64,000 bases of DNA from CAWBQO01 sp963790965 (GTDB lineage Bacteria > Bacteroidota > Rhodothermia > Rhodothermales > DASSAV01), in the NCBI GenBank assembly GCA_963790965.1, contig CAWBQO010000006.1, positions 62,001 to 126,000 of the forward strand. The letters run 5' to 3'. The translations under genes and the position numbers were made by a program. Numbering within the stretch: the stretch's first letter is position 1; every line of letters begins with the position of its first letter. The notes under the pieces are model-generated. The model made no database searches. It was not told where the DNA came from and saw only the letters and a program-made list of their open reading frames with translations. Of this stretch, positions 16,362-24,965 are shown piece by piece.

Positions 16362-17882
16362 TCAGGCTACGCGCGCGAGTCGCCGTGCGGGCGCGTCGAG
16401 GGTGAAGAGGGCCGTCACTTCGCTCAAGTTGGCGGTCACGCGCGCGAGGTCGTGAACGGAGGAGGCTACCGCCGAGGCGCTGCGCGAGACTTCTCCGGAC
16501 GAAGTGGAGATCGAGAGCACGTTCCGCGAAATCTGCTCGCTCGTGGCGGACTGCTCTTCCGTCGCCGCGGCGACTTGCCCGATCTCGGAGACGCTCGCTT
16601 TCGTTTCTTCCGCAACGCTTCTCATCGCCGCGTTGGCCTTTGCGGCCGCCTCCTTGCTGGCCGCGACGGCGGCGCTGCTGCGCTCCATGACCTTCTCCGC
16701 TCCGGCCGTCTCGACCCACATCCGGTCGAGCATGTCGGCGATCTCTTTCGTTGCCGATTGCGTGCGTTCGGCCAGCTTCCGAACCTCGTCCGCCACGACG
16801 GCGAACCCGCGCCCCTGCTCGCCTGCCCGCGCGGCCTCGATGGCGGCGTTCAGCGCGAGCATGTTGGTCTGGTTCGCAATGTCGTCGATCACGGACGCAA
16901 TCGTCCCGATTTCTCGGCTGGATGAAGCTACCGAACGAATAGCCTCGGCCACTTCGCCGGAGATCGTCCCCACGGCGTCGAGCTGCGCGGCGGTCTCCTC
17001 CATAAGGCGACTGCTCTCGCCGGCCCGCTGACCGTTGGCTTCGGCCTTAATGGCAATGCCGCTTGCGCTCTGCGCATTGTCGATGATGGTGCGGTTCATC
17101 TGCTCGACGGCCGCCGCGACTTCATCCGACTGCGCCGACTGCTCTGCGCTTTGCGCCGCGAGGTCATTGCTGGTCGCGCTGAGTTCGTCGCTTGCCGAGA
17201 CGATGTTGCGGGAGGATTGCACCACCACTTCAAGGGTGTGGCGCATCTTCTGAACGGCCCCATTGAAGGCGGCGAAGAGCACCTTATGCGAATCAAGCTG
17301 AAGTTCTGCCGTCGGAAGTTGGATCGTGAGGTCCCCTTCGGCGAGGCGCTCCATGCCCATCGTGAGCCGTCCGGCCATCTCGTCGCGGTGGACCTTGGCG
17401 GCGTCGGCACTCCGCTGCGCCTCCACGACGCGCTCGGCTTCCTGACGCGCAAGCTCCGCCTCCCGCTGCACCGCTTCCTGAGACGCCTTGATGCGATCAA
17501 CCAGACTGTTGTAGCCCTGGTATAGCTCACGCGCTTCATCGCGGGTCGCCGGCAGCGCTGCGGAGGCCATGTTGTCGGCCTCTGCCGCCTTTTTCATGAT
17601 GTCGTTCAGCTTGATGAGCGGCTTTGTGACGAAGTGCTCGATGACCTTTTCTCTGGCAGCGCTGAATGCAAGTGCCACGACCGCCCAGATGAAGAGTTCG
17701 GTGAGCGAGACTCCTCCGCCGATCTTATAGCCGATGAAGAACACCAGCAACGCGTATGGCTGATAGGCGAAGGTGATCTTGCTTTGCAGCCCGAAGCGTG
17801 TCTTGACGTACTGAGAGCCACTGGTCAGCGCAGCCACGATCAGAGCGACCACTGCGACAGTTGAAAATCCTAATCCTTCCAC
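16362..17882 (-). CDS. Methyl-accepting chemotaxis protein without a periplasmic sensor domain
   Basis: From the GTG at 17882 the product has 506 residues. Three hydrophobic stretches fall in the first 100 residues (STVAVVALIVAALTSG, YALLVFFIGYKIGGG, LTELFIWAVVALAFSA) with only short loops. A HAMP-like coiled region follows, then a long signalling domain. The hairpin tip reads NMLALNAAIEAARAGEQGRGFAVVADEVRKLAERT, hallmark of MCPs that bind CheA/CheW. With no extracytoplasmic domain, the input must come from the membrane, the cytoplasm or a partner. No other chemotaxis gene is nearby. The start is uncertain: TTG 17900 or more distal codons are possible. Confidence 0.87.
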   Translation of the reverse strand: MEGLGFSTVAVVALIVAALTSGSQYVKTRFGLQSKITFAYQPYALLVFFIGYKIGGGVSLTELFIWAVVALAFSAAREKVIEHFVTKPLIKLNDIMKKAAEADNMASAALPATRDEARELYQGYNSLVDRIKASQEAVQREAELARQEAERVVEAQRSADAAKVHRDEMAGRLTMGMERLAEGDLTIQLPTAELQLDSHKVLFAAFNGAVQKMRHTLEVVVQSSRNIVSASDELSATSNDLAAQSAEQSAQSDEVAAAVEQMNRTIIDNAQSASGIAIKAEANGQRAGESSRLMEETAAQLDAVGTISGEVAEAIRSVASSSREIGTIASVIDDIANQTNMLALNAAIEAARAGEQGRGFAVVADEVRKLAERTQSATKEIADMLDRMWVETAGAEKVMERSSAAVAASKEAAAKANAAMRSVAEETKASVSEIGQVAAATEEQSATSEQISRNVLSISTSSGEVSRSASAVASSVHDLARVTANLSEVTALFTLDAPARRLARVA

Positions 17883-18054
17883 AATAGTTCGGGGATTCAA
17901 TGGTGGGGTGTGGCCGGGAAGCACTCGCCCGGCGTTTGGATCACAGGCGGACCACCGGCGGCGAAGCCGTCCTGCAATTCCCCGAGTATCGCCCCATTTA
18001 ATCCAGGCTTTAGGCGGCAAGCAGTGTGCAATAGGTGCGGGTGGCGGTCGCACC

Positions 18055-18807
18055 TTAGCCCATCAAGCCCCTTTCCGCCAGCGAGGTGTGCAGCGCGCCC
18101 GCAATGATGATGTGGTCGTGGACGGGCACACCAAGCATTTTGCCTGCCTCAACGAGCTGCTTCGTGACGTTGATGTCCTCGCGGCTCGGCTCGGGATTGC
18201 CGGACGGGTGGTTGTGCAGGCATATGACGGCGGCAGCGTTCTCAGCCAAGGCGCGTTTGAAGACGAGACGGGGCTCAACGATGCTGGATGCGATGCCTCC
18301 CTCGCTGCCGGTGAAGTCGCCGATGATGTAGTTGGCGGTGTTGAGGAGAACCACTTTAAGGATTTCGCGGGGCAGGTCTCGCATCACGGGTCCGTAGACG
18401 GCCGCCACGTCTGCCGGCGAGCAGACCTGCACCTTCGGCCCGTTCCGCTGCGCCTCGGCGCGCCGCCCGATCTCGAAAGCGGCGACGAGCGTTACGGCCT
18501 TTGCAGGGCCGACGCCGAGCACTTCCTGAAGGTCCGTACTCTCCCGCTTCGACAGCCGGTGCAAGGAGCGCCACTTGCGAAGAAGCGCCTGCCCGAGCTG
18601 CACCGCAGAAAGAGGCCCGTCCGCCGTCCTGGTCCCGGTGCCGAACAGGATCGCGATCAGTTCGGCGTCGGAGAGGGACGCCGCGCCTTGCCGCAAGAGC
18701 TTCTCGCGGGGGCGGTCGTCCTCATGCCATTCGCGTATCGGCACGTTATAGCGGATCTCCGGCTCGGCGGCCGGATCGGGATCAATGTCGAAGCTGGAGG
18801 AAGGCAC
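18055..18807 (-). CDS. radC: RadC-family JAB/MPN domain protein
   Basis: The 250-residue protein has an N-terminal UPF0758 part with LLRQGAASLSDAELIAILFGTGT, a helix-hairpin-helix segment (LQEVLGVGPAKAVTLVAAFE) and a C-terminal JAMM metalloprotease-like domain. The metal motif is HNHPSGNPEPSREDI, with Glu supplied earlier in the domain. The family was named after a supposed DNA repair role that has since been questioned, so the function is open. The gene starts back to back with the histidine kinase on the other strand; 160 AT-rich bp separate them and must hold both promoters. Confidence 0.92.
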   Translation of the reverse strand: MPSSSFDIDPDPAAEPEIRYNVPIREWHEDDRPREKLLRQGAASLSDAELIAILFGTGTRTADGPLSAVQLGQALLRKWRSLHRLSKRESTDLQEVLGVGPAKAVTLVAAFEIGRRAEAQRNGPKVQVCSPADVAAVYGPVMRDLPREILKVVLLNTANYIIGDFTGSEGGIASSIVEPRLVFKRALAENAAAVICLHNHPSGNPEPSREDINVTKQLVEAGKMLGVPVHDHIIIAGALHTSLAERGLMG

Positions 18808-18966
18808 AAACGGAATGCTTTTTCATCCCATGACCTCCCGCGCGCGCCTTTCCACCCGCGGTTGTGCGCCGAAGAGATTTATTGCAGAATTAGTAAAAGG
18901 CTCTGGCGTTAACCTTCTATTGTCAGTATTCTTAGGCAGATCGTTCTCCCCCACCGATTCGGACTT

Positions 18967-20019
18967 GTGGCTGTGAATTCGAATCTTCCGACCCATTCCC
19001 ACGAGGCGCATGGACAGCTGCCGCCGGCCGTCTCGCTCTGGCCCGGCCGCGCCCTCGCTGCCGCCGTGATTCTTGTAATAGCGGCACTCTTCCTCCTCCC
19101 TCGCGCCTTTGGCCGGAGCGAAGGACTTCTCGCCGGCGCGTTCGCGGTTCTCGCCGCCGGAGGGGCGTTCTGGCTTTTTTTACGCGAGCAGGCATTCGCG
19201 CGCCGGTTTGCGGCTTTAACGGACGCAGAGGAGAAGCTTCGCGACGAGGCCGCGTCGGCCGCTCGCACGCGAGACGAAGTGCTCGCCATCGTTTCGCACG
19301 ACCTGCGGAGTCCGCTTTCCGCCATTTCGCTGGCAGCCAAGCTACTCTCCGGCGACGCAACGGCGGAGAAGCGCGCGCGGCACACGAGCATGATCATCCG
19401 CTCCGTCAGCCGAATGAACCGCCTGATCCAGGACCTGCTCGACGTTTCGCGGCTGGACAGCGGGCAAGCGCTAACGCTTCGCAAGGAAGAATTCGACCCG
19501 GGAGCGCTCGTAGAGGATGTGGCGGCGGATTATGAGGAGGAAGCGGCGCTGAAAGGCATCTCTTTCACCCTCGACATTGCGGACTCCCTGCCTGATCTGG
19601 TGCTTGACCGCCACCGGCTGGCGCAAGCGGTGGGCATCTATCTCGAGAACGCCATTAAACACACGCCTGAACTGGGTTCAGTCGGCGTTCGCGCGGAGAT
19701 AGAAGCGGAGGAGGTTGTATTGACCGTTTCTTCCGGCGGTGCCGCCATTCCGGCGAAGGACGCAGAAAGTATCTTTAAGCCGTACTGGCAGGTCGGCCGT
19801 CCGGCGGCGCAGGGGTCGGGCCTCAGTCTTGCCATCGTCAAAGGCATCGCCGAAGCGCACGGTGGCAGTGCGGGCGTGCATACGCGCGCCGGAGACGGCG
19901 CTTCGTTCTACCTTCGCCTGCCCGCCGTAGCGGCCGCTCCCGCCGCCGAACCCGGCAACGTCGAGGTGCCGGCCGGGTTGAACGCCTCCCGGAACAAGGC
20001 TGCGGCGCTGCCTCAGTAA
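18967..20019 (+). CDS. Membrane sensor histidine kinase with degenerate G1 box
   Basis: The 350-residue protein has two N-terminal membrane helices (RALAAAVILVIAALFLL and LLAGAFAVLAAGGAFWLFL) with almost no periplasmic loop, a short coil, and then the HisKA motif VSHDLRSPLSAISLAAKLL with the phospho-acceptor His. The ATPase domain has a normal N box (AVGIYLENAIKHTP) and a G2 box (GSGLSLAIVKGIAEAHGG). The G1 box, usually DTGxGI, reads SSGGAAIPAKDAESIF and lacks the Asp that contacts adenine. No response regulator is adjacent. Start is GTG 18967, with GTG 18973 possible. Its stop codon overlaps the end of rho, converging, by seven bases. Confidence 0.85.
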   Translation: MAVNSNLPTHSHEAHGQLPPAVSLWPGRALAAAVILVIAALFLLPRAFGRSEGLLAGAFAVLAAGGAFWLFLREQAFARRFAALTDAEEKLRDEAASAARTRDEVLAIVSHDLRSPLSAISLAAKLLSGDATAEKRARHTSMIIRSVSRMNRLIQDLLDVSRLDSGQALTLRKEEFDPGALVEDVAADYEEEAALKGISFTLDIADSLPDLVLDRHRLAQAVGIYLENAIKHTPELGSVGVRAEIEAEEVVLTVSSGGAAIPAKDAESIFKPYWQVGRPAAQGSGLSLAIVKGIAEAHGGSAGVHTRAGDGASFYLRLPAVAAAPAAEPGNVEVPAGLNASRNKAAALPQ

Positions 20020-21140
20020 TCCTCCATAGAACCGGCGGGGATGAGGCTGTCGAGCAGGTCGTCGTTGGTGGGCGTCTGCTGGAGGTGACGCAGAAGGGCC
20101 TGCATGGCGTCGATTGGAGGACGCGAGTTCAAGACGCGAAACAGCTTGTGATGCTGGTTCGTCTTGTCGCCCAATAGGATCTCCTCGTTGCGCGTGCCGC
20201 TCTTCCGGAGGTTGATGGCGGGAAAGATGCGCTTGTTCGCCATTTCGCGGTCGAGCACGATTTCGGCGTTACCCGTTCCCTTGAACTCCTCGAAGATGAC
20301 CTCATCCATGCGGCTGCCCGTCTCGATGAGCGCCGTCGCGATGATCGTGAGCGAGCCGCCGCCCTCGATGTTGCGGGCCGAACCGAAGATCTTGCGCGGG
20401 ATTTGCATGGCGCGCGCATCGAGACCTCCCGACATCGTGCGCCCGCTGCCTTCGGTGTAGAGATTGAATGTGCGCCCGAGGCGGGTGAGCGAATCGAGAA
20501 GCAGCACCACGTCGCGCTTCATCTCGACAAGGCGCTTCGCGTATTCGAGCGCGAGCGTTGAAACGCGGACATGGTTGTCCTCCTCCCGGTCGTTCGAGGA
20601 TGCAAAGACCGTCGCCGTGGTGGACCGGCGGAAATCCGTTACCTCCTCCGGGCGCTCGTCAACGAGCAACGCCACAAGTTCGATCTCCGGATGATTCTTC
20701 GAGATCGACTCCGCCATCTTCTTCAGGATGATCGTCTTGCCTGTGCGCGGCGGCGCGACGATGAGCGCGCGTTGGCCTTTTCCAAGCGGAGCTGCGAGGT
20801 CAACGACCCGCATGGTCAGGTCGCCGGGGCCGGTGACGAGTTGGAGCTTCTCGTCGGGAAAGATCGTCTGGCCTTTTTCGAACTCGCGCGCCTGCAGCCA
20901 CTCATTCGTTGAGACGCCCATGACCGTGTCGATCGCATGGACCTGCATGGCTCCCTTACGCCCGGGGCGGAGGGTTCCTTCAACGACAACGCCGTCGCGG
21001 AGCCTGAACTTCTTGATGAGCGGTGGCGGTACGAAAGCGTCGTCGCTGCCTTTGGGGAGATCCTGCCGGAACTCGCGTACAAACCCGAACTTCTTGTCAC
21101 CGATCAGCTCGATGATGCCGCGAAAACTCGTTTCTGCCAT
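20013..21140 (-). CDS. rho: Transcription termination factor Rho, short form
   Basis: From ATG 21140 the protein has 375 residues starting MAETSFRGIIELIGDKKFGF. That is the cold-shock-like primary RNA-binding domain; the N-terminal helical bundle of E. coli Rho (about 45 residues) is missing. The ATPase core is complete: IVAPPRTGKTIILKKMAE (Walker A), LLVDERPEEVTDF, VVLLLDSLTRLGR (Walker B), GGLDARAMQIPRKIFGSARN (Q/R loop region), and GGSLTIIATALIETGSRMDEV with EEFKGTGN. It should act as a hexameric RNA translocase that ends transcription. The open frame extends to 21212 but the extra 24 residues look like leader. A 490-bp divergent spacer precedes it. Confidence 0.95.
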   Translation of the reverse strand: MAETSFRGIIELIGDKKFGFVREFRQDLPKGSDDAFVPPPLIKKFRLRDGVVVEGTLRPGRKGAMQVHAIDTVMGVSTNEWLQAREFEKGQTIFPDEKLQLVTGPGDLTMRVVDLAAPLGKGQRALIVAPPRTGKTIILKKMAESISKNHPEIELVALLVDERPEEVTDFRRSTTATVFASSNDREEDNHVRVSTLALEYAKRLVEMKRDVVLLLDSLTRLGRTFNLYTEGSGRTMSGGLDARAMQIPRKIFGSARNIEGGGSLTIIATALIETGSRMDEVIFEEFKGTGNAEIVLDREMANKRIFPAINLRKSGTRNEEILLGDKTNQHHKLFRVLNSRPPIDAMQALLRHLQQTPTNDDLLDSLIPAGSMEDY

Positions 21141-21633
21141 GAAATAGGACGAATGAAGTAGGACTGCAAAAAGGCCTCGAGCGGCGGGGCAGTCCGAGAG
21201 GTGAACAGCCAATCCTCATGGACGGGCAAACTGGGTTAAAATAGAAATATGGCCGCTCCATCGCGGCGCAGAAATCAGACGTGGGGCAGGCTGCAAGATG
21301 GTCGCATTCGGCACCTCGTGCGGATCGGACGAGCGCTCTGCTCCTAAGAACGGCTTCTACGCCCGTGTCAAGTCGGTAAGCAGCATAAAGGGCCGACAAC
21401 CGAACGGTGCGCTGCGATGATTCAGTGATGCTCAACCGAATCCTTCGCACGGCTTTGCGATTTGCCTCACGGGGCGTTGCGAGCGCCGGGCGCGGGGCGG
21501 GCAGCCCTGTTGCATGGCGCGTGGGGACAACCGCGTTACGCACTCTCTGGAACGAGGGCTAAAATAGATGGTTTCCGGGACAGCATCAACCCCGCTCTCT
21601 TGCTTCCTCCGTCGTTTTTACATCCTCTGCAGT
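21141..21633. other. Divergent spacer between rho and the alpha/beta hydrolase
   Basis: This 493-bp region contains the leaders of two divergent genes. I see no gene in it. The motif TAAAATAGA occurs twice, near 21237 and 21560, in the same orientation. These are AT-rich islands in a GC-rich stretch and could be promoter elements. Long rho leaders are common and may serve autoregulation, but nothing specific is visible here. Confidence 0.4.
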
Positions 21634-22446
21634 ATGGTTTCCTCTTCGTATAACATCGACCGGCTTCAGGTGCAGGTTACAGGGCCGCAAGAGGGGGAGC
21701 CGGTTCTGGTCCTTCACGGCTGGGGCAGTAGTGCCGCCGTGATGGCGGGGTTGGCCCGGTCGCTCAGCGATCCGTTCCGCGTGTTCGCGGTCGACCTGCC
21801 GGGGCACGGCGGTTCGCCGCCGCCCTCCGAGCCGTGGGGCGTGCCCGAACACGCGCAGCTCGTCCTGCGCTTTATCCGGGAGCGCATTGGTGGGCCGGTG
21901 ACGGTGGTCGGGCACTCGAACGGCGGGCGCATCGCGCTCTACATGGCGTCGGAGACCGACATGGCACCGCTCATCCGCCGGCTGGTTCTTATCAGCCCTT
22001 CCGGCATCCCGCGCCGCCGTACGCTGAAGTATCGGCTGCGGAGTGGCGCAGCGAAGTGGCTTAAGGCTCCTTTTGAACGGATGCCCGATCCCGTAAGGGC
22101 GTTCGGTCTCGACTGGCTGCGGCATTCACTCGTATGGAAGATGCTCGGCTCTTCCGACTACGCGCAGCTCGACGGCGTCATGCGCGACACGTTCGTGCGC
22201 ACCGTCAACTTCTACGTCACCGACCGACTCTCCCGTATCAGCGCGCCCACGCTGCTTTTCTGGGGAGACCGGGACGAGGCCATTTCGCGCGAACAGATGG
22301 AGACCTTGGCCTCCGGCATCCCCGACGCCGGCCTTGTCGAACTGAAAGGCGCGTCGCACTACGGCTTCCTCGACGATCCGGACACGGTGATACTCGCCAC
22401 GCGCCACTTTCTCGAACACGCGCCGGAGGAGACGCCGGCGGCGTGA
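21634..22446 (+). CDS. Alpha/beta-fold hydrolase
   Basis: From ATG 21634 the protein has 270 residues and no signal peptide. The fold markers are all present: VLHGWGSSAAVMAGLAR (oxyanion loop), DLPGHGGSPPP, the nucleophile elbow VVGHSNGGRIALYMAS, the acid in FWGDRDEAISREQM and the His in LKGASHYGFLDDP. The substrate is unknown; the sequence is of the general esterase/lipase type. The gene sits 30 bp before a membrane-anchored Mur ligase on the same strand, so a cell-envelope or peptidoglycan-precursor role is possible. I did not see the partners needed to test this. The longer frame from 21568 adds 22 residues and is rejected. Confidence 0.87.
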   Translation: MVSSSYNIDRLQVQVTGPQEGEPVLVLHGWGSSAAVMAGLARSLSDPFRVFAVDLPGHGGSPPPSEPWGVPEHAQLVLRFIRERIGGPVTVVGHSNGGRIALYMASETDMAPLIRRLVLISPSGIPRRRTLKYRLRSGAAKWLKAPFERMPDPVRAFGLDWLRHSLVWKMLGSSDYAQLDGVMRDTFVRTVNFYVTDRLSRISAPTLLFWGDRDEAISREQMETLASGIPDAGLVELKGASHYGFLDDPDTVILATRHFLEHAPEETPAA

Positions 22447-22476
22447 GCGCCCTGCTATTTAATCTTGCGTCCATCT

Positions 22477-24117
22477 ATGCTCCGCATTCTCGCCGTTAAG
22501 TTTGGAATCATCGCCTCCGCCTTCGCCGGGTGGCGCGTCTGGCGGCGGCTCCGCTTCTTTCTGCACCTCTATCAGCTCGAAGGCTACAAGGGAAACGAGT
22601 ACAACACTTGGGTCGGTAAGAACCTGCCCCGGGTGGGCGTGCGCCTGTCGCACAAGCTCGGCGCGGGCGTCCTGCTGCTCCTCGGGCTCGGCGGCCGCGT
22701 TCTCTCCCCGCTCACTTCGGCCCTCATTGCCCTGCCACTCTGGAGCGTGGCCTTTGCGTCCTCACGGATCTACCGGAGCGAAAAGCAGAAGAAGCCGCTC
22801 AAGTACACGCCCCGGCTTAAACGGCTCCTTGGGACGGCGGGGATCCTGGCGGCTGCGCCGGTCGCGGCGGGTCTTGTCGGCATTGCGCGGCGGAAAGAGC
22901 GTGGCGTGGCCGGGCTGCTCTTCGGGTTCTTCGTGGCCGATCTATTCGCTCCGGCATGGGTTGCGCTCGCGGGTGCGGTGAACAAGCCGCTCGAAGAGCA
23001 CTTTCAGCAAGGCTTCAAGCGTAAGGCGCGCGGCATTCTAAAGGAGCGGCCGAACCTGACGGTGGTGGGAATTACCGGCTCTTATGGAAAGACGAGCGTC
23101 AAGTTCATACTTGCCGAGATCCTGCGCCAGCGGTACAACGTGCTGGCGACGCCGGGTTCATACAATACGCCGATGGGCATCACGCTCGTTGTCAACGAGA
23201 AACTGCGCCCGGAGCATCAAGTGCTCGTGCTCGAAATGGGGATGCGGTACCCGGGCGACATCAAAGAACTCTGCGAGATCGCCCGGCCGGACATCGGCGT
23301 CGTCACCTCTGTGGGCCTGGCGCACCTCGAAACCATGGGGTCCATCGAGGCCATTGCCCGGGAGAAAGGTTCGCTCCTGGAGCACATGAAGCGCGGCGGC
23401 GCGGCGGTCCTGAACGCCGACGATCCGCGCGTGGCGGCAATGCGGGACCGCGCGCCGAGCGGCCGCGTCTGGACGGTGTCGGCCGCCGGAAAGACCGACG
23501 CGGACATTGTGGCGCGGGACATCCAGTACGGGTCCGAAGGAGCCACCTTCATCGTGCGCGACGACACGGGGGCGGAAGAGACGTTTCAGACAAAGCTCCT
23601 CGGCGAGCACAACGTCCTGAACATCCTCCTCGGCGTAGCCGTCGGGCGGCAAATGGACCTGCGCTTGCGGCAGATCGCAAAGGCTATGCGCCGCGTGCAG
23701 CCCGTGGAGCACCGTCTTGCGCTGCGGCAGGAAAACGGAATCAACATCATTGACGACGCCTTCAACTCGAACCCGGTGGGCGCGCGCAACGCGGTCGAGA
23801 TTCTCGGGCACTTCTCCGGTGGACGCCGGGTGATTATCACGCCGGGGATGGTGGAGCTTGGCGAGCGGCAGCACGAGGAGAACCGCGTCTTTGGGGGGCA
23901 TATCGCCGAACACGCGGACCTGGCCGTGCTCGTGGGTGCAAAGCAGACCGCGCCGATCCAGGAGGGGCTGCGCGCGGCGGGGTACCCGGAAGAGCAGATC
24001 AAGGTCTTCGGCTCGCTCTTCGAGGCGCAAGCTTTCCTGAAGAGCACCCTCCGCCCGGGAGACACCGTCCTCTACGAAAATGACCTCCCGGACCAGTACA
24101 ACGAGCCTGCGGCGTGA
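22477..24117 (+). CDS. Membrane-anchored Mur ligase family protein (MurF-like)
   Basis: The 546-residue protein is unusual in having 180 N-terminal residues with several hydrophobic segments (LGAGVLLLLGLGGRVLSP, LTSALIALPLWSVAFA, GTAGILAAAPVAAGLVG, GVAGLLFGFFVADLFAPAW) before a complete Mur ligase. The ATP site is VVGITGSYGKTSVKFILAE; then come VLEMGMRYPGDI, NADDPRVAAMRDR, IIDDAFNSNPVGARNAVE and the C-terminal domain TPGMVELGERQHEENR. This last set matches MurF, which adds D-Ala-D-Ala to UDP-MurNAc-tripeptide, but the membrane part is not standard. It may work on a lipid-linked or alternative substrate. A repeat-rich spacer follows. Start chosen at ATG 22477; TTG 22465 is the alternative. Confidence 0.85.
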   Translation: MLRILAVKFGIIASAFAGWRVWRRLRFFLHLYQLEGYKGNEYNTWVGKNLPRVGVRLSHKLGAGVLLLLGLGGRVLSPLTSALIALPLWSVAFASSRIYRSEKQKKPLKYTPRLKRLLGTAGILAAAPVAAGLVGIARRKERGVAGLLFGFFVADLFAPAWVALAGAVNKPLEEHFQQGFKRKARGILKERPNLTVVGITGSYGKTSVKFILAEILRQRYNVLATPGSYNTPMGITLVVNEKLRPEHQVLVLEMGMRYPGDIKELCEIARPDIGVVTSVGLAHLETMGSIEAIAREKGSLLEHMKRGGAAVLNADDPRVAAMRDRAPSGRVWTVSAAGKTDADIVARDIQYGSEGATFIVRDDTGAEETFQTKLLGEHNVLNILLGVAVGRQMDLRLRQIAKAMRRVQPVEHRLALRQENGINIIDDAFNSNPVGARNAVEILGHFSGGRRVIITPGMVELGERQHEENRVFGGHIAEHADLAVLVGAKQTAPIQEGLRAAGYPEEQIKVFGSLFEAQAFLKSTLRPGDTVLYENDLPDQYNEPAA

Positions 24118-24284
24118 GCGGCTTTCGGCTGGTTCTTCGCAGATCGCCGGAAGGTGCTCCCGGCTGCAACCGAGCGACATCGCCGTTGAGATGACATTCT
24201 GAATGCAGTAGGGACACGAGGTATTGTGCCCCTGCGCCGGGCGACGGCTGGGCGGTGAGGGCAGAGAGTGCGGCGTTGCCTGTT

Positions 24285-24359
24285 GAGGAGGTCCCTCCGC
24301 GCGGCGGCGGGTGATGTGGGGTCATGATGAGGGTCCGTAGCGCCGCCTTGGTCGGGATG
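24285..24359 (+). repeat. 75-bp direct repeat, copy 1
   Basis: This copy starts GAGGAGGTCCCTCCGCGCGG and ends CGCCGCCTTGGTCGGGATG. A second copy lies exactly 349 bp downstream without length change, although the middle differs at several bases. The start contains a small palindrome, GGAGGTCCCTCC-like, and the end lies near a GGGATG motif. It looks like a dispersed intergenic element rather than coding DNA. Confidence 0.8.
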
Positions 24360-24400
24360 GCACTTTGGGAGGCATGTGCCTTTCGGGGCGGATGGTTTTG

Positions 24401-24586
24401 ACGCAGAGGCGCGGAGGCGCAGAGATTGTTTTTGCGTGACCTTCGCGGCCGCGAGGTAGGGGCGCGATGCCTCATGGTCCTACAAGAACAGGCACCGCCC
24501 CGAACCCTCTGCGTCTTTGCGCCTCTGCGTCAAGTCTTCTACACCTGACGCGCTCAAAACCCTCCGCGTCTCTGCGCCTCTGCGTC
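24401..24586. repeat. Three copies of a CGCAGAGGCGC-type repeat
   Basis: A forward copy lies at 24401-24424 (ACGCAGAGGCGCGGAGGCGC then AGAG). Two reverse copies, CCTCTGCGTCTTTGCGCCTC and CCTCCGCGTCTCTGCGCCTC, start near 24506 and 24561 and are tandem with a period of about 55 bp that includes TCTTCT and TGACxC flanks. Similar GCAGAGGCGCAGAG-like intergenic repeats are widespread in environmental genomes. Confidence 0.75.
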
Positions 24587-24633
24587 TATTCTTCTGCACA
24601 TGACACGGCGCGGCATCTCGGCTGTGCTGGTTT

Positions 24634-24708
24634 GAGGAGGTCCCTCCGCGCGGCGGCGGATGGTGTCGTCTCATGATGAAGGCCGGCAGCGCCGCCTTGG
24701 TCGGGATG
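24634..24708 (+). repeat. 75-bp direct repeat, copy 2
   Basis: Second copy of the element at 24285-24359, in the same orientation and of the same length. The first 26 bases and last 19 bases are nearly identical to copy 1, while the centre varies. Confidence 0.8.
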
Positions 24709-24965
24709 ACAGGGTGGGAGACTCGAGGAGGCGGGAATGGTATGCGCGCCTGAAAGGCGGAACGTGCCTACCGAGCCATACCGAAGAGGTGGTGGGGCCG
24801 CCGCTGCGTCCCATCCTCATCAGCGCAGCATTGCGCTACGCAAATAAATAGCATGGGTACAGGTGTGCAAAGGGTGCTACACCTTCGCGGCGCAGGGGCC
24901 TTCGTCGTCGATGTTGCGTTATACTCCCCGCTTCTGCCCCCACCCGATCCTACCCGCTCTTGCCT

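Larger units (their letters stand above)
24118..24965. other. Intergenic region rich in dispersed repeats
   Basis: This 848-bp spacer between the Mur ligase and treZ has no credible gene: the open frames are low-complexity translations of repeats. It contains two 75-bp direct repeats, and three copies of a Cys/Ala-codon-like element based on CGCAGAGGCGC, listed separately. The last 120 bp should hold the treZ promoter. Confidence 0.6.

Noticed and set aside
16076..16405. Frames of 79 and 85 codons in the spacer before atpD
   Set aside because: Composition is low-complexity Arg/Ala-rich, there is no ribosome site, and the two frames contradict each other on opposite strands.
23999..24475. Minus-strand frame of 158 codons at the end of the Mur ligase gene
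   Set aside because: It spans the ligase's 3' end and the repeat spacer in antisense and has no protein-like features.
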